Positions 1-24,772 of a DNA stretch of 52,500 bases are shown one piece after another. The position numbers and the translations under genes are program-made. Where the stretch lies: NCBI GenBank assembly GCA_002005505.1, contig KV908620.1, positions 7,782 through 60,281 of the forward strand, written 5' to 3'. This DNA is from Botryococcus braunii (Eukaryota > Chlorophyta > Trebouxiophyceae). The first letter of the stretch is position 1. The number at the start of each line of letters is the position of its first letter. The notes below the pieces were generated by a model. The model was given only the letters and a program-made list of their open reading frames with translations. It did not search any database and was not told the origin of the DNA.

Positions 1-60
1 ATCTTCTTCCACCGTAAAATAACTTGGTGGTTTCTCACCTTGCGTTGCCGATGGCCAGTT

Positions 61-4928
<4,868 letters not shown>

Positions 4929-5320
4929 CTTGAAACATGTCCCCTCTCTGAAGTTGGTTAGTGAGGAGATATGTGATGGAGGTGAAATTTCCAGGTTTCG
5001 GGAAGCCAGAGCCATACATTCCTTGCCAGTCAACCTGATACGCATTTATCCCCCCCCCCCCAATTTTTTTAATTTTTTATTTTTGTTATGAGTAATCTTG
5101 AGGGGCGGCTTGTGTAAATGACAGCTTCGTGCTTTTGACTCTCGCGGAATGTTTTGGGTCCAAGTGGGCACATGGAGGTCCTTCGAAGTGAAGGATTCTG
5201 CGATTGACTTGCTCAGCGAAGTTAAGAACTTTCTTGTTCTGGTGCCGAAGAAGCAAAGCCAGGCTGGCACCTTGCATATTGGGTGGACGCACATTCTGTG
5301 GGCAGTGCCACAACAGTATT

Positions 5321-5441
5321 GTTGGGAACTCCCGCGAGATCACAATTGAGCCCGAAATCCGCCACGATCGGGACTGTCCCGACTCGAAAGGACGAAATTT
5401 GCGCTGGAAATCCACACAAATTCGACCTCGTGGGAGTTCCC
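5321..5441 (+). mobile_element. MITE-like element, copy 1
   Basis: The element has near-perfect terminal inverted repeats: GGGAACTCCCGCGAG at the left and CTCGTGGGAGTTCCC at the right. It has no coding capacity. An apparent 6-bp target duplication AGTATT flanks it at 5315-5320 and 5442-5447. Its interior aligns with copy 2 in reverse complement, including AAAGGACGAAATTTG. Copy 1 carries about 18 extra bases around CGGGACTGTCCCG. Confidence 0.75.
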
Positions 5442-6860
5442 AGTATTATCATCCGGAAGGAGGACTGCTCACAGCCCCGTGGGCGCATGCACGCATTAGT
5501 TATGTGGAGGCTGTTGATTGCCAGCTCTGTAAGCGTGGACAGGGCGCTGGTCCTAGCCAATCTGACCGGGTTCGACAGCGAGAGGGCTGTTGTATCCAGC
5601 TTGCTATGTTCTCGTTGAGAAGACACGTGGCCCCAGCCCTTTCATTCTCGTGTTTCTGCCAGGAAGGCTGTGTGCGCGCGATAGAAGCACAAGCAGCGGC
5701 TGGGTTTGGGCCCAGCCAGGGGCCCTGCATCTCGTATGCGTGCGCTAACTGTAGCAAATTTCACATCTGTCACAGCCTCCAAACACAGCAGATACAGTGG
5801 CTGGAGAATGCAAGAGGGGTGGGGGACCGGGCGGGCTTGACTTCGATTTGTTGTCACCGTGAGGAGGGACGGGGAGCCCGCTTCATGTGCGTAGACCAGG
5901 GGTGTCTTTGCACCTGGTTTAGGGTGTAGCTTGCATAAGCGCTTAAATCAACCCCCAAAAATAGCCACGCGTACTTCCTCGCAGTGGGGACTCCTTGCCA
6001 CATAATTTGCCAAAGGAACATAGGATATTCTGGAACACCCTCTTTTCCGTTCTTCCGCCAGTTCGATTGTTCCGAATTCATTAGGATTTCCTTCGATTCC
6101 GTCATTAGTGGTCAGAATTCAGGGTTTAGGGTTCCAGAAGAATAGCGGAACAGCTGAAGACTTCCATCGGAATAGCGGAACAAGTATATGTTCCCTTGGC
6201 ATGCTCTCCCTTGCCAGGTGACGGGTCCATGTGGAAGGTGGATCTAACGCGGCAAGGATATCCTTGTTTGTGTTCTCTGCACTGGGGTACTTCTTGCAGT
6301 GGTTGTAAAATATGCTGGGGAGGTGCTGGTCGTAGTGATGGGCTGACAAATCTTTCTTGGGCGTGGATTGGTTCTTGCCCATGTCCGGTAGACTCAAGTT
6401 GGATCCAGCGCTTGTCCTACACGTGGTCAGGAAATGCAGATGTTTCTTGGAAGGCCAGTTGCCGTTTCCGGTGTTTGTGAAAGTGCAAGTTTGAGGCGTG
6501 GGTGGCACTAGCGACGTATTTTATAGCCATATAGCTACCTATGTAGCCACGGTCAGAAAACGGGTTTCTCGGCAGTGGAGCGTTGCTCCTCCATTGCCAA
6601 GCAGTGGTGGCACTGTCACACTGTAACTTGGAGGTGATGCTGCCCACAGGCAGGGTGTGACACATGTTGTTTGGCAGTGGGTGGTTCTTGCAAGGGTCAA
6701 AAAGTGACTGGAAGGAGCGCTGGCGCGATGCCATGCTGCATGTGGTTCCTTGGCCTTGCCGCTTTTCTAGCTGCAGCGGCTCGACAGTTGTTAAACCCAT
6801 GTGCTCGTGTAGCCCTTTGCCAAGTGCCACGAGAATTTTTTGCAAGGAGGGTCGTTCTTA

Positions 6861-6961
6861 TGGGGAACTCCCGCGAGGTCGAATTTCTGTCGATTTTCAG
6901 TGCAAATTTCGTCCTTTCGTGGCAGATTTCGGGCTGAAATGTGATCTCGCGGGAGCTCCCA
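6861..6961 (-). mobile_element. MITE-like element, copy 2 (opposite orientation)
   Basis: This is a 101-bp element with terminal inverted repeats GGGAACTCCCGCGAGG and CTCGCGGGAGCTCCC. It is flanked by a 6-bp direct duplication TTCTTA at 6855-6860 and 6962-6967. The reverse complement matches copy 1 over most of its length. The superfamily is not assignable from the termini alone. Confidence 0.77.
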
Positions 6962-7487
6962 TTCTTACCAGCGGATCTCTTGTTTTCTCGTGGCGTTGCG
7001 GTTTTGTGACCGTGTCAGTAGATCTCTTATATGATAGCTAACTAGCTAAAACATGTTGGATTTCGAAGTTAGGATTTATAGCACTGCTCACTCGTTTCTG
7101 GGATCGGCGTGAGCTGTTGCAGCACATGCACCAACACGTGCACTGCAGTACGCTTGAACTAAATATTTGTTTCAGATTCTGTATGTGCTAGATGTGCCTT
7201 AGAGATCCGTACCGAAGCCTGCCGCTTTTACGGTACAATTATTTAAGGTCCAGGGTGTGGACATTGTCCTGGAACACAGCGTCCTTGCAGCGTGTGAAGT
7301 GCATTGGGGCTAGTACCTAACAATGTACTGCCTGCGAAGAAACGGTCCCATGCAGCTAAGAAGATATGCATGTAACTGCAACGCAGGTCTACGCAGTGTG
7401 AAAGGATATTACACAATTTGCGCTTAGCTCTGCCCTGTTGTTGGGAAGGGAGGGGGGGGGGCGGGCTGGGGCATGTGTGTGCGGGCA

Positions 7488-7641
<154 letters not shown>

Positions 7642-7893
7642 GGGGGGATTACGTAAACCTGGCGACGAGACATCGAGGTACTGTACGGGCATTCATACCT
7701 TGATCCCGAAAGCAGCCCGTCACCGAGTGCGGCCTCGTCAAAAGGTTTACGTGGCAGATTCAGTGCTTATGCTTAATCTTATTCGGTCATATGGTCCTGG
7801 TAATATTGCACTGCCAAACATTACTTGGTAGTTCCTTGGTCCGAGCGACGACCCCGCTGATCGTACGTGCTGTGTGTACGAGCCACATGTTAT

Positions 7894-8259
7894 ATGTCCA
7901 TTACGAGGCCATTGGGGTGGCAAGCTAAGGTGGTCGCACTATGCCTGGTTTCAGTGGCAAGTTTTGGCTTGTATAAAGTTGTCTATCAACCAATTTTTGA
8001 ACCTGAGGGCATCCAGGTGCTCCTTCTTACCCCGATTTTGCTGAAAGGATGAAGGAAAAATGCTTCAGTTGCTTACACATTTATTCAAATGCAGAGAGAT
8101 GGAGATGCAAACGCTCTAAAGCCAGGCTTCAACAAGAAGGGTACGGGTGATTGGTATCCAGTGCTCGAAGAGTGCCGTGAGATTTTGAAGATTGTTGACT
8201 CATTTGTTCTTGTGTCAGGGATGTGGAGGGAGGTTGATAGAGCGATGAAAGGTGATTAG
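7894..8259 (+). CDS. Small single-span membrane protein, possibly mitochondrial
   Basis: Exon 1 (7894-8016) reads MSITRPLGWQAK, then a hydrophobic span VVALCLVSVASFGLY, then KVVYQPIFEPEGIQ. The donor CAG|GTGCTC joins to the acceptor ATGCAG|AGA at 8095. In a three-exon model (7894-8016, 8095-8140, 8219-8259) the total is 210 nt and the product has 69 aa, ending MWREVDRAMKGD. A two-exon model (7894-8016, 8095-8259) gives 95 aa. Both end at the TAG at 8257-8259. A short basic N-terminus, one span and a charged tail suit a small inner-membrane protein. The pattern of span, then YxPxFxPE, then an RxG...PG tail loosely recalls SMIM20/MITRAC7-like cytochrome oxidase assembly proteins, but that is a weak guess. 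The gene ends 223 nt before the COX11 start. Confidence 0.4.
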
Positions 8260-8482
8260 CACTGTTAACTGCGATACATCATTGTCAAGACGAGGAGCGA
8301 GGAGAGCTTAGCGCTGCTGCTTCATCTCCTACAGCGACTGCCCGCCACTTCTGAGCTGTTCTATTGACACCAAGCCTCCAATCAAAGTGCCGTTCAAATT
8401 GACACCAAGCCTCCAATCCAACCTGGCGGCAAGGAGACTAGCCACAGGGCAACCCTCAACACAGCCAGAAGCAGCAGCGTGG

Positions 8483-11810
<3,328 letters not shown>

Positions 11811-14410
11811 GTGGATGAAGAGGAAGGTTCCGTTACAACCATCGGTCATTGATATTCAACGCCGAGCAGAGGCTCGCCCCCTTGCTTGACAAGCCACTCA
11901 AAAAGGGACACTTTCCCCCCCCCCCCCCCCCCCGGCGCCCCATCTTCAATTATCTTCAATACTCAATGATTTTCAATCTTGAATCTCCCATTGTATTGTT
12001 TTCGAGGAAAGAAAATCCGGAACCGAGTCACATGTCTGTTCGTATTGGAGGGACAGGATTTTGGTACTGAAGGCCGTAAATTCCTTCAGGCACGTGGGCT
12101 TTGAGTGGGTGGGTGTGTGCCTGGCTCGCATGGCCTTAAGTCAAGTCTTGCTGTGATCATAGCAAGACATTCAGCAGGGACCCAAGAAGGAATTAGTCCG
12201 GTCCTAATTCCACACGGAATTTGGTTTCAAGAGGTAACTGGCCATGTTCACATATTTATAGTTATGAAAAGTAATCATTTGGAAACCAGAAGTAGAGCTT
12301 TTGTTGTTCTGCATGCAGCTGCAGTTTGTGTGGCGCTGCAGATGGATGGAGGGATTCTTGGCTTAGATTGTTTCCATGCATGCCAATCCCCTGCGCAGTA
12401 CAAACACGTACAGCAACTGTATGCAGGACAATGAAAGCCTGCTTGCTGAATGCCTCGTTAGCAATCTACCTCTGATGTTTTTGCATATGTCTGCTATGCT
12501 CCAGTTGACCAATGAAGTGCACGTGTGCGCAAATGTGCACAGCGCAGTGCTAGCGACATATTTCCAAATTGCGTGTCTGATGGGTTTACATGTAAAGGAG
12601 GTGTGCTTGCATCGCGTGGTCATTGCCATGATCCAATTGGGTATGCAAATGCACGCATGTATGGCAAATGGAATATCAGATCCTTGAAATTGTTTACGGG
12701 TCATCTGATTCTCAGCACCCGCCACTGTTAAGTCAGCAATGTATACACGTACGTCACGTAAGTCACATGCCTGATCAGTGCCTGGATTAGGTCTGTGGTC
12801 AAAGAACATACTTGGAATTGATAGGCTTTCCAGTACCAAGTAACTTCTCTAACCGAAATGAAAATGGAAGCACCGAACAGGCAGGTGACGTACATTGCTG
12901 CGCTGAGCATCGGATACATATATGATAAGACACATAGACAAGACATTGGCAAGATACTGCTCAGTATGCCACCTAGAGTATACTCTAGCATGCATGCACA
13001 CATGTATTTACTCCAGCATATATATATTCTAGAAAAGTACTCTAGAGTATGCCCATAGCGGCAGTTCTAGTAGTGCCACCTAGAGTCTACGTTCTTACAT
13101 AGCCTAGCCAACAGTGTGCCACCTATAACGAAAGTACGCGTGCACTCTTGCATTTATGGTCAATGGTCAACTGGCTACCGACATGTATCCTCTTTTCTAG
13201 AACACAATTTATTCCTGCCAAAGCATCATGTAGAGCCTTGTGGGCCAGCAGGGCCTCGTTACAAGTCCAGGATATAAAAGCAACTCAGACCAAAGGAGAA
13301 TGCTGCAGCGACTTTGCTAAATGTCGCTGCATATAAAGGAGCTTATTAGATCGTCCAGTACTGCTAACAGCTGCAGACATTTACATCCATGAAATGTAGA
13401 TGCATGCACGTGCATTCGGGGGACGACGACGTCTGAATGCACATGTTAAGAATATGTACGTCTGCAGCTGCTGTACAGCTGTACAGTGCTGCATCATCGC
13501 AGTTTGTGGATATGCAGCTCATCCAGTCAGCATGAAATCTTACGCTTGCTGCAGGCGACAAGCAAGGCTGTAGACACAGCCCGTGCATGTATACCAGTGT
13601 ATTGGTCCGTTGTACATAGGCAGGTAATTATTGGCACATGCATTACAGCCGACATAGTATACTATGACGCGGCTAGCACTGGTGGGATGAAACGCTTTAC
13701 ATAGGAGCTGCCTCTGGATCAAGAACCGATGTCATTACTTGTCCACCTACAATCCACGTGTTGATGCCTGCGGAAAGGTAATCATTTCTCCCCCGACAGG
13801 CACAGGCATGCCGTAATGACTACCGTAATGACTACCGTAAGTTCGATAGAAACGGTAGAATAAACAAAAAAGAATAATTGGAAAAAAAAAAAAAAAAAAA
13901 CATACTGTTTACTAAATTTAGCGTGTTCTTCACGGCCCAAACCGCCCTTACGGCAAACAGATCTTGTGTGCAGTGGCATGGGGAACGAACAACGCAAATT
14001 GCTACACTTTATATTGGTAGGTATTGCAATTGGATTGGCCCCGCCTTATTGGGGGTAAGATGAGGCTCTAGCTACGTCCGACCTCCTATGACCATGCGCA
14101 TGAGCATGCTTGAGGTTATAACATAATCTATTTATATAATCTCAAATTGATTAGTCACTGACGTAGAACTTCTGGGCTAGCATGCATATATTCCATACAA
14201 TGAACAAGAAGAAAACTAGAAAGATCGTGTAGACGAAGGAACTGGATCTTTGTGTGGAGCGAATTGGACAAGGTGAATCGAATTTGAAGAGCTGCGCAGC
14301 TTGTCACTTAAATTTCTTGTCACAAGCTTGCAACAAGCGCACGCTTAAGCGCACTGAACTACCGGTAGTTACAGAACTGGCCAGTCGATGATGCTTCTTG
14401 GCGGGTCCAA
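11811..14410. other. Intergenic stretch without a recognised gene
   Basis: No supported exon. It holds a poly-C run at about 11917-11935, a poly-A run at about 13882-13900, and a cluster of short palindromes at 12973-13050 (see findings). It lies between the convergent ends of COX11 (+) and the 14.4-19.0 kb gene (-). Confidence 0.5.
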
Positions 14411-18976
<4,566 letters not shown>

Positions 18977-19338
18977 CTGAACCCCACACCGACGGACATC
19001 AGAATATAAGTACACTCAATCTTGCTGAATGATTCCCTGGGTAAGACACATGCAAAGCAGAATGCGTCTGGAGATTGAAAGTTCCATGGCCTAACGAGGT
19101 TACGGTACTTCACAACTATTATGCCGACTTGCACTTTAAAAACACCCTACCTAATAAGTGAGAACCCAATGTCTTCCAATATTCCATCACATGCAAACAA
19201 CAATTTTACAGAAAGTGCAGTGAGTAATAACTTATATGTAACTAGAAACTAGTAACTAGTAACTAGAACTTATCAGTAAGTTCTGGGGAGGTTTGGCAGG
19301 GGCTTATGCGCGTGTGCACGTCCCCCCACCCCCCCCCC

Positions 19339-19951
<613 letters not shown>

Positions 19952-19960
19952 AGGAAGGGA

Positions 19961-21994
19961 GAGGGGGTTGGGAGAACGAGGAGCAAGCAGGGAAGGTATT
20001 GCAAATAAGGTACCCAATTTCAGCCTTTTCCTATCAACGAGGCCAATTGGAGTCCTTTTGAACTCCAGGGGGAGATACTTGACTCCAGGGGTTGATTGGC
20101 GTAGACATGCTCGTGCCGGGCGGTGCAGTAAAGTATACGTATTGGTTTTTCAACTTCTGAGGATGGCCTATATTGGGGCTGTTGCCAGGCGTCGGTGTTT
20201 TGATCCCTTGACTAGGTGTGAAGGGAACTGCAACAGCCACAGAGCACATCATTCCTCATGACGGTATGAAAACCTTCAGACCAAACAGATAGCGAAGCAA
20301 ATGGGCCACCTGTATACACATATGTCCCATAGCTCCAAGCATGGAACTATGGGACCAAGGGTGAACTAGATGTGGTGTCGTTCGATGAAATTTACAGCAT
20401 CTGTGACACAGGAGACATAAATATACTTTCAGCGTGATCTTAAAGGAAAGAGATACTATACTTAAGCCGTTCATAATATGCCCATGGGTGCATGTTTTAG
20501 GTTTAGCTTTTTCCCATGGCTCTCTTGGAAGGGATCGAGCTTCACCGAAATGGCCAAGCGATTCACTCAATGATACATGTACATAAAATTGAAAGTATTA
20601 CTAAGTAGCACCGCATGCACTGCATGTTTTGGACTTGGCGTTCTCGGGAATCGTTGTGGACACTGTGTTCCAAAGACTATGAACAACCACGAGGCCAATG
20701 GAAAGGGAACTAAGGAAAATCTTCATAGAATATATTTTATATGCCAAACGTATTATCAAATAACATCTTTCCTTATCAAAGACCCATCGTTCTCCGCCTC
20801 TTCGTATTCAAGCAAACACATCGAAATCTCGAAAGGCGTACTCTTATCCCACCAGGGTGTAATTTGTCTTGTAACTCTGACAGTTATTGGTATCTCACGT
20901 TGTACCTGTGGTACATAAGCTTATCAGAATCGGTTGGAGAGCATGGTGCAACGAACTGTAGTTCACCTAGGACAGTCGAACTAAGAAGAAGCAGAACAAG
21001 CACCCCGGAGCGACGCACATGAAAGCTTAAAACAGAAAATCATGGGTTTCTCACATTGTACTTCCATTCTTGAGGCTTTCGGGGAGTCTCAGGCGAGCCG
21101 CCTGGCGCAGTCATCTGCACGGGAATCCCTGGAAGTGAGCACTATTCATCCGACAGACAGGAGTATCTCACATACTGTATCTCAATAAATTTAGCTTTAT
21201 AATAACAAATACTTACATTTTGGGTGTTCCCGCCGTGAGTGACAGGTATGCGGAGAGCCCTGTCGGTAATCCGCAATATGCCTCGATTTCTCCGAAGGTT
21301 CGCCGGCCAGGGATTCGATGTTACTACCGGTACTAGGCGGCCGGGCCGAGTCAGGCTTTGTAGAAGGCAGGCATTGACCGGGATTAGAAGGCTTTGAGTC
21401 TTTGAAGGCTTATGTTTTCGTGGTGAGGGGGTTGTGATTTCTCTTAATTGAAGGCTTTGAGTCAAGGTTTGACGGGATTAGTAGAAGTGACCAGGATACG
21501 CACAATGCACATCTCTTCTTGGGACAACCCAGCGGCGTCGCGACGTCGGTCCATGATGTGTTCCACGCCCGTCTAGTAATCCACCGGGTGCACTAACTTG
21601 GCCGCGGCCCCCTTGGGCTGTCTCTTCCATTCCCCTATTTTTTTCGCCGTTTGCGCTGGCTCTGGCACGTTTGTGTCCTATTTAGGCTTCCTATGTGTTT
21701 ATGCACATCTGTTGAATATTGGGGACAATTTTGGAACATTGGTGACAGCCACTTATTCCCTTTAGCCAATGGTGAGAAGAGCAAGCAATATTATAGAGAT
21801 ATATATGTTACAATGATTTTAGGTGAATTTGTTTGAGTTATCCAAAATACATATTCAGCGCCTTACAAACAAATTCCCATTTGACTAGGAGTACATACGA
21901 TCCGTACCAACTCGAACTCGAATGACTGCTTAGGAAATTGTACCTTATGTTGCTGCAATCGAGCCTTCACTGGGCGGCCCAGGAACTGCTCGTC
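19961..21994. other. Stretch without a recognised gene
   Basis: I see no domain-like frame here. A small hairpin lies at 20323-20355 (arms starting GTCCCATAG, 13 nt with one internal mismatch pair). AAGGCTTTGAGTC-type repeats occur at 21390-21465. Confidence 0.45.
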
Positions 21995-22130
21995 ACTTGT
22001 CCGGAGTATGTTGGTAGACTTGGCCAACCTCTGCTGCCAGAAAGTGCTGTGTGTGTATTTCCTGGTGTGTGTGGTGTGGAAGTGCTGTGCCCACGGACCA
22101 ATAACGCTGACGCCGTGCTCGACTGCAGGT
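21995..22130 (+). repeat. Direct repeat, copy 1 (136 bp)
   Basis: Begins ACTTGTCCGGAGTATG and ends GTGCTCGACTGCAGGT. Very similar to the copy at 22477-22622, which has a 10-nt insertion. One shared frame reads QPLLPESxVCVFPGVCGVEV in both, so a duplicated exon is possible, though no gene could be built. Confidence 0.85.
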
Positions 22131-22476
22131 GTGTTTAGGGCTAGGGAATGTGATGTTGATACTAAGGCATTCAAACATTCAGTAAAGTAATGTGTCTTTG
22201 CTGTGTGCATGGAAGAGTATGGCTGACAAGAGCTCCTGAATGTTTGATGATGAACAAGTTGTGCTTGAAAGGCCACGGAGATGGCGGTAAGTCAGGTTGT
22301 GTTAATAGATCTACCAAAGAGCCCTTGGATAGGCAGTGATGACATATTGACTTAATATAGAGATGTACAATAGACATCGCAAGGGCTCTTTGTATTGAAC
22401 TCTGCTATCAGGCAAGGCGTAACAATACGTGATCGGTAGTAAGAGTGAGAGATTACAATTGTCCACCATATGTAAA

Positions 22477-22622
22477 ACTTGTCCGGAGTATGTTGGTAGA
22501 CTTGGCCAATTGGTTGCAACCTCTGCTGCCAGAAAGTTCTGTGTGTGTATTTCCTGGTGTGTGTGGTGTGGAAGTGCTGTGCCCACGGACCACTAACGCC
22601 GCCGGCGTGCTCGACTGCAGGT
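22477..22622 (+). repeat. Direct repeat, copy 2 (146 bp)
   Basis: Second copy of the 21995-22130 repeat. The copia element is inserted 23 bp beyond its end. Confidence 0.85.
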
Positions 22623-22645
22623 CACGCCTGAAGCAAAATTGCTTC

Positions 22646-23346
22646 TGTTGAAATGTGAACATACATTATAGAATGCCTTGTGCTTTAGGTGATCTTCAAA
22701 TGTACATTATTAGGATACGGGTCCACTATCCACATAAGGTACCTCAAGACACGTTCGGATGAGGTCTATTTCGAACATAAGGTACAATCTGATTTAGATT
22801 ACGCGTTAGTGTGAAAGGACTATTAAAGCTGCGATCACCGCATAGTCGAGCAACTGGTTTGGAAAGATACTGGGTACATAAGGATGCCAGTCTTGTTCAT
22901 GCAGTTGCATGTGTCTAAAGAGCAGACAGTTGTCAAGGACTGTAGCTGGAGAGGCACGAACTCACGACCTGTCTGCTTGCTTATAGGTGCGGTGACGCAG
23001 GGTGTGTATTGGTAATGTGTTCATGTTTGATTGCTTGTTTGTAAGTGAACCATCTTAGTGGACAATCAAGTCTCCCAAACAGCTGAGGGACGGAGTCTTG
23101 ATTGAGTATAGGAAGGTACTTGCTTTCAGCCGTCAGGAGCTTATCCGTGTGTAGATGCTCATTGACAGATCAACATGTAACGGAACTGGTTTGGAAAGAT
23201 ACTGGGCACATAAGGATGCCAGTCTTGTTCATGCAGTTGCATGTGTCTAAAGAGCAGACAGTCGTCAAGGACTGTAGCTGGAGAGGCACGAACTTACGAC
23301 CTGTCTGCTTGCTTACAGGATACGCCACTGCCCATAACCTTTTACA
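22646..23346 (+). repeat. 5' LTR (701 bp)
   Basis: Starts TGTTGA and ends TTTTACA. It contains an internal duplication: 22852-22987 and 23184-23319 are two near-identical 136-bp copies beginning AACTGGTTTGGAAAG and ending GCTTRYAGG. The last bases CCCATAACC are the reverse complement of the primer-binding site start, giving an inverted repeat across the LTR border. Confidence 0.96.
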
Positions 23347-23360
23347 GGTTATGGGCCCAC
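23347..23360 (+). promoter_or_regulatory. Primer-binding site for an initiator tRNA-Met half molecule
   Basis: GGTTATGGGCCCAC directly abuts the LTR end. It is complementary to the anticodon arm of eukaryotic initiator tRNA-Met (loop CCCATAA), not to the tRNA 3' end. On the minus strand the resemblance continues through GGAAG to the D-arm/A-box-like TGGCTCAGCTGG at 23367-23378. Priming by a tRNA-iMet half is known for Drosophila copia and yeast Ty5. Confidence 0.85.
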
Positions 23361-23758
23361 GCCCTTCCAGCTGAGCCAAGGGCAGACAGGAGTGCATGGC
23401 ATCATCGGATGCATCTGTACTGGGTTTTCCACGGACTCGCCTGACGGCAAGAAGAAGTAAAAAAGGAACAACTGGATATTCACTCAGAAGGCCTACCGAC
23501 AGAGTCTTCAATATCTTGGGAAGTTTATTTCCGCGAAGTGACCTGAGATTATCACCCGTCGTCGTTGTCGTGAGACCGTCAGTAGGTCCGGGTGGTCAGG
23601 CAATTGAATTGCTGAAGAATATTTTGCATATCTTGCATATTAAGGGTACATGCTAGACCTCGAAAGGGTGGAATACTTGAAAGTGCTGTGGTGTACGCCG
23701 GAAGGGTATACTTAAACCAGCTGTGTCAGGCTGAACGCTGTGAGAGCAAGTGAAGTGT

Positions 23759-24772
23759 ATGACCAGACCTCAAACTCGTTCCCAAAGCAAGGTTTCTGAA
23801 AGCAATCCCAGCAGTACAGAGACTATGGCAACACCAGCAGGAGGCAGCACGGCCTCCTCAGGAGCTGGACAGTCAGGACAGACCACTGGAGGCACTGCAG
23901 CCAGCTCGTATGCATACACGATGAACTCCTCCAATCCCAAGATGTCTACGCAGCTGAAGGCTGATCGAACTAATTTCAGGGCCTGGCGTGAAGAGCTGGA
24001 GTCCTGCGCAATGCAAAAAGGAGCAATGGGAGCGTTGGAGACAGCTATGCCTAAGACCGCAGAGAACGCAGCAGTAAAACATTTCATTTTGCAGTCTATC
24101 CTGTCCATGTGGCACGACGAAGTCAAACAGCGGGGGAGCGCTTTTGACTTCATTCAGTGGATGGCAGACCGCTGCACTGGAGGGAAGGACAGGGAAATCA
24201 ACGAGAAGTGGATCAAGGGGCTCAAACAAGGCATGGTAAAGGGAGAGACAGTGCAAGAATGGTGCCACCGAGTCATCAGTATTGCCGCCTCCCTTGAGGC
24301 CAATAACCATCAGCTGAGCGACCGCCAGATCTGCAGGTATATGTATAAGGGACTACCTGCAGTCTTGCAGAACGACGCTTGGGCAATTACCTCCGCCAAG
24401 TCAGACCCCTACAACATGCTGGAGACGATCCTCACTGCCATTGAGAACTTGGAGTACCAGGATATCCCGCTGGCAGAGTCAGTGCAAGTCACAGCATCAG
24501 TTGCAGCAGTTATGGCAGCAGCAGCAGCAGCCGTGCCAGCTCAGGGTGGAATCCCTGGGCCTCCCCAAGGCGCTGGAGCTGCACCGGGCGCTGGAGCAGC
24601 ACCAGGAGTGGGAGCTGGAGTACCTGCTGATGGTCAGGCCCCCTATGGCCCTTCTGCTCACAACGCTGGAGCAGGGGGCGAGGGTCTGGACGTGGCAGGA
24701 GGCCAAAGGAGGAACTGGCGTGTCGCTTCTGCAACGGGACGGGACATTTCTGGAGGGAGTGCCTGGAACTGA
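23759..24772 (+). CDS. gag: Copia gag (capsid), frame-truncated before the zinc knuckle
   Basis: The gag frame has 337 codons from the ATG at 23759. It has a Ser/Thr-rich start, then a typical copia gag core (LKADRTNFRAWREELE near residue 60, WCHRVISIAASLEA near 170, YKGLPAVL near 200) and an Ala/Gly/Pro-rich tail. The frame ends at 24770-24772 and reads past the nucleocapsid region out of frame. The zinc knuckle CRFCNGTGHFWREC (CX2CX4HX4C) lies one frame back at about 24736-24777. The frame change falls at a G5 run at 24673-24677, suggesting a homopolymer indel or a -1 recoding site. Confidence 0.9.
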   Translation: MTRPQTRSQSKVSESNPSSTETMATPAGGSTASSGAGQSGQTTGGTAASSYAYTMNSSNPKMSTQLKADRTNFRAWREELESCAMQKGAMGALETAMPKTAENAAVKHFILQSILSMWHDEVKQRGSAFDFIQWMADRCTGGKDREINEKWIKGLKQGMVKGETVQEWCHRVISIAASLEANNHQLSDRQICRYMYKGLPAVLQNDAWAITSAKSDPYNMLETILTAIENLEYQDIPLAESVQVTASVAAVMAAAAAAVPAQGGIPGPPQGAGAAPGAGAAPGVGAGVPADGQAPYGPSAHNAGAGGEGLDVAGGQRRNWRVASATGRDISGGSAWN

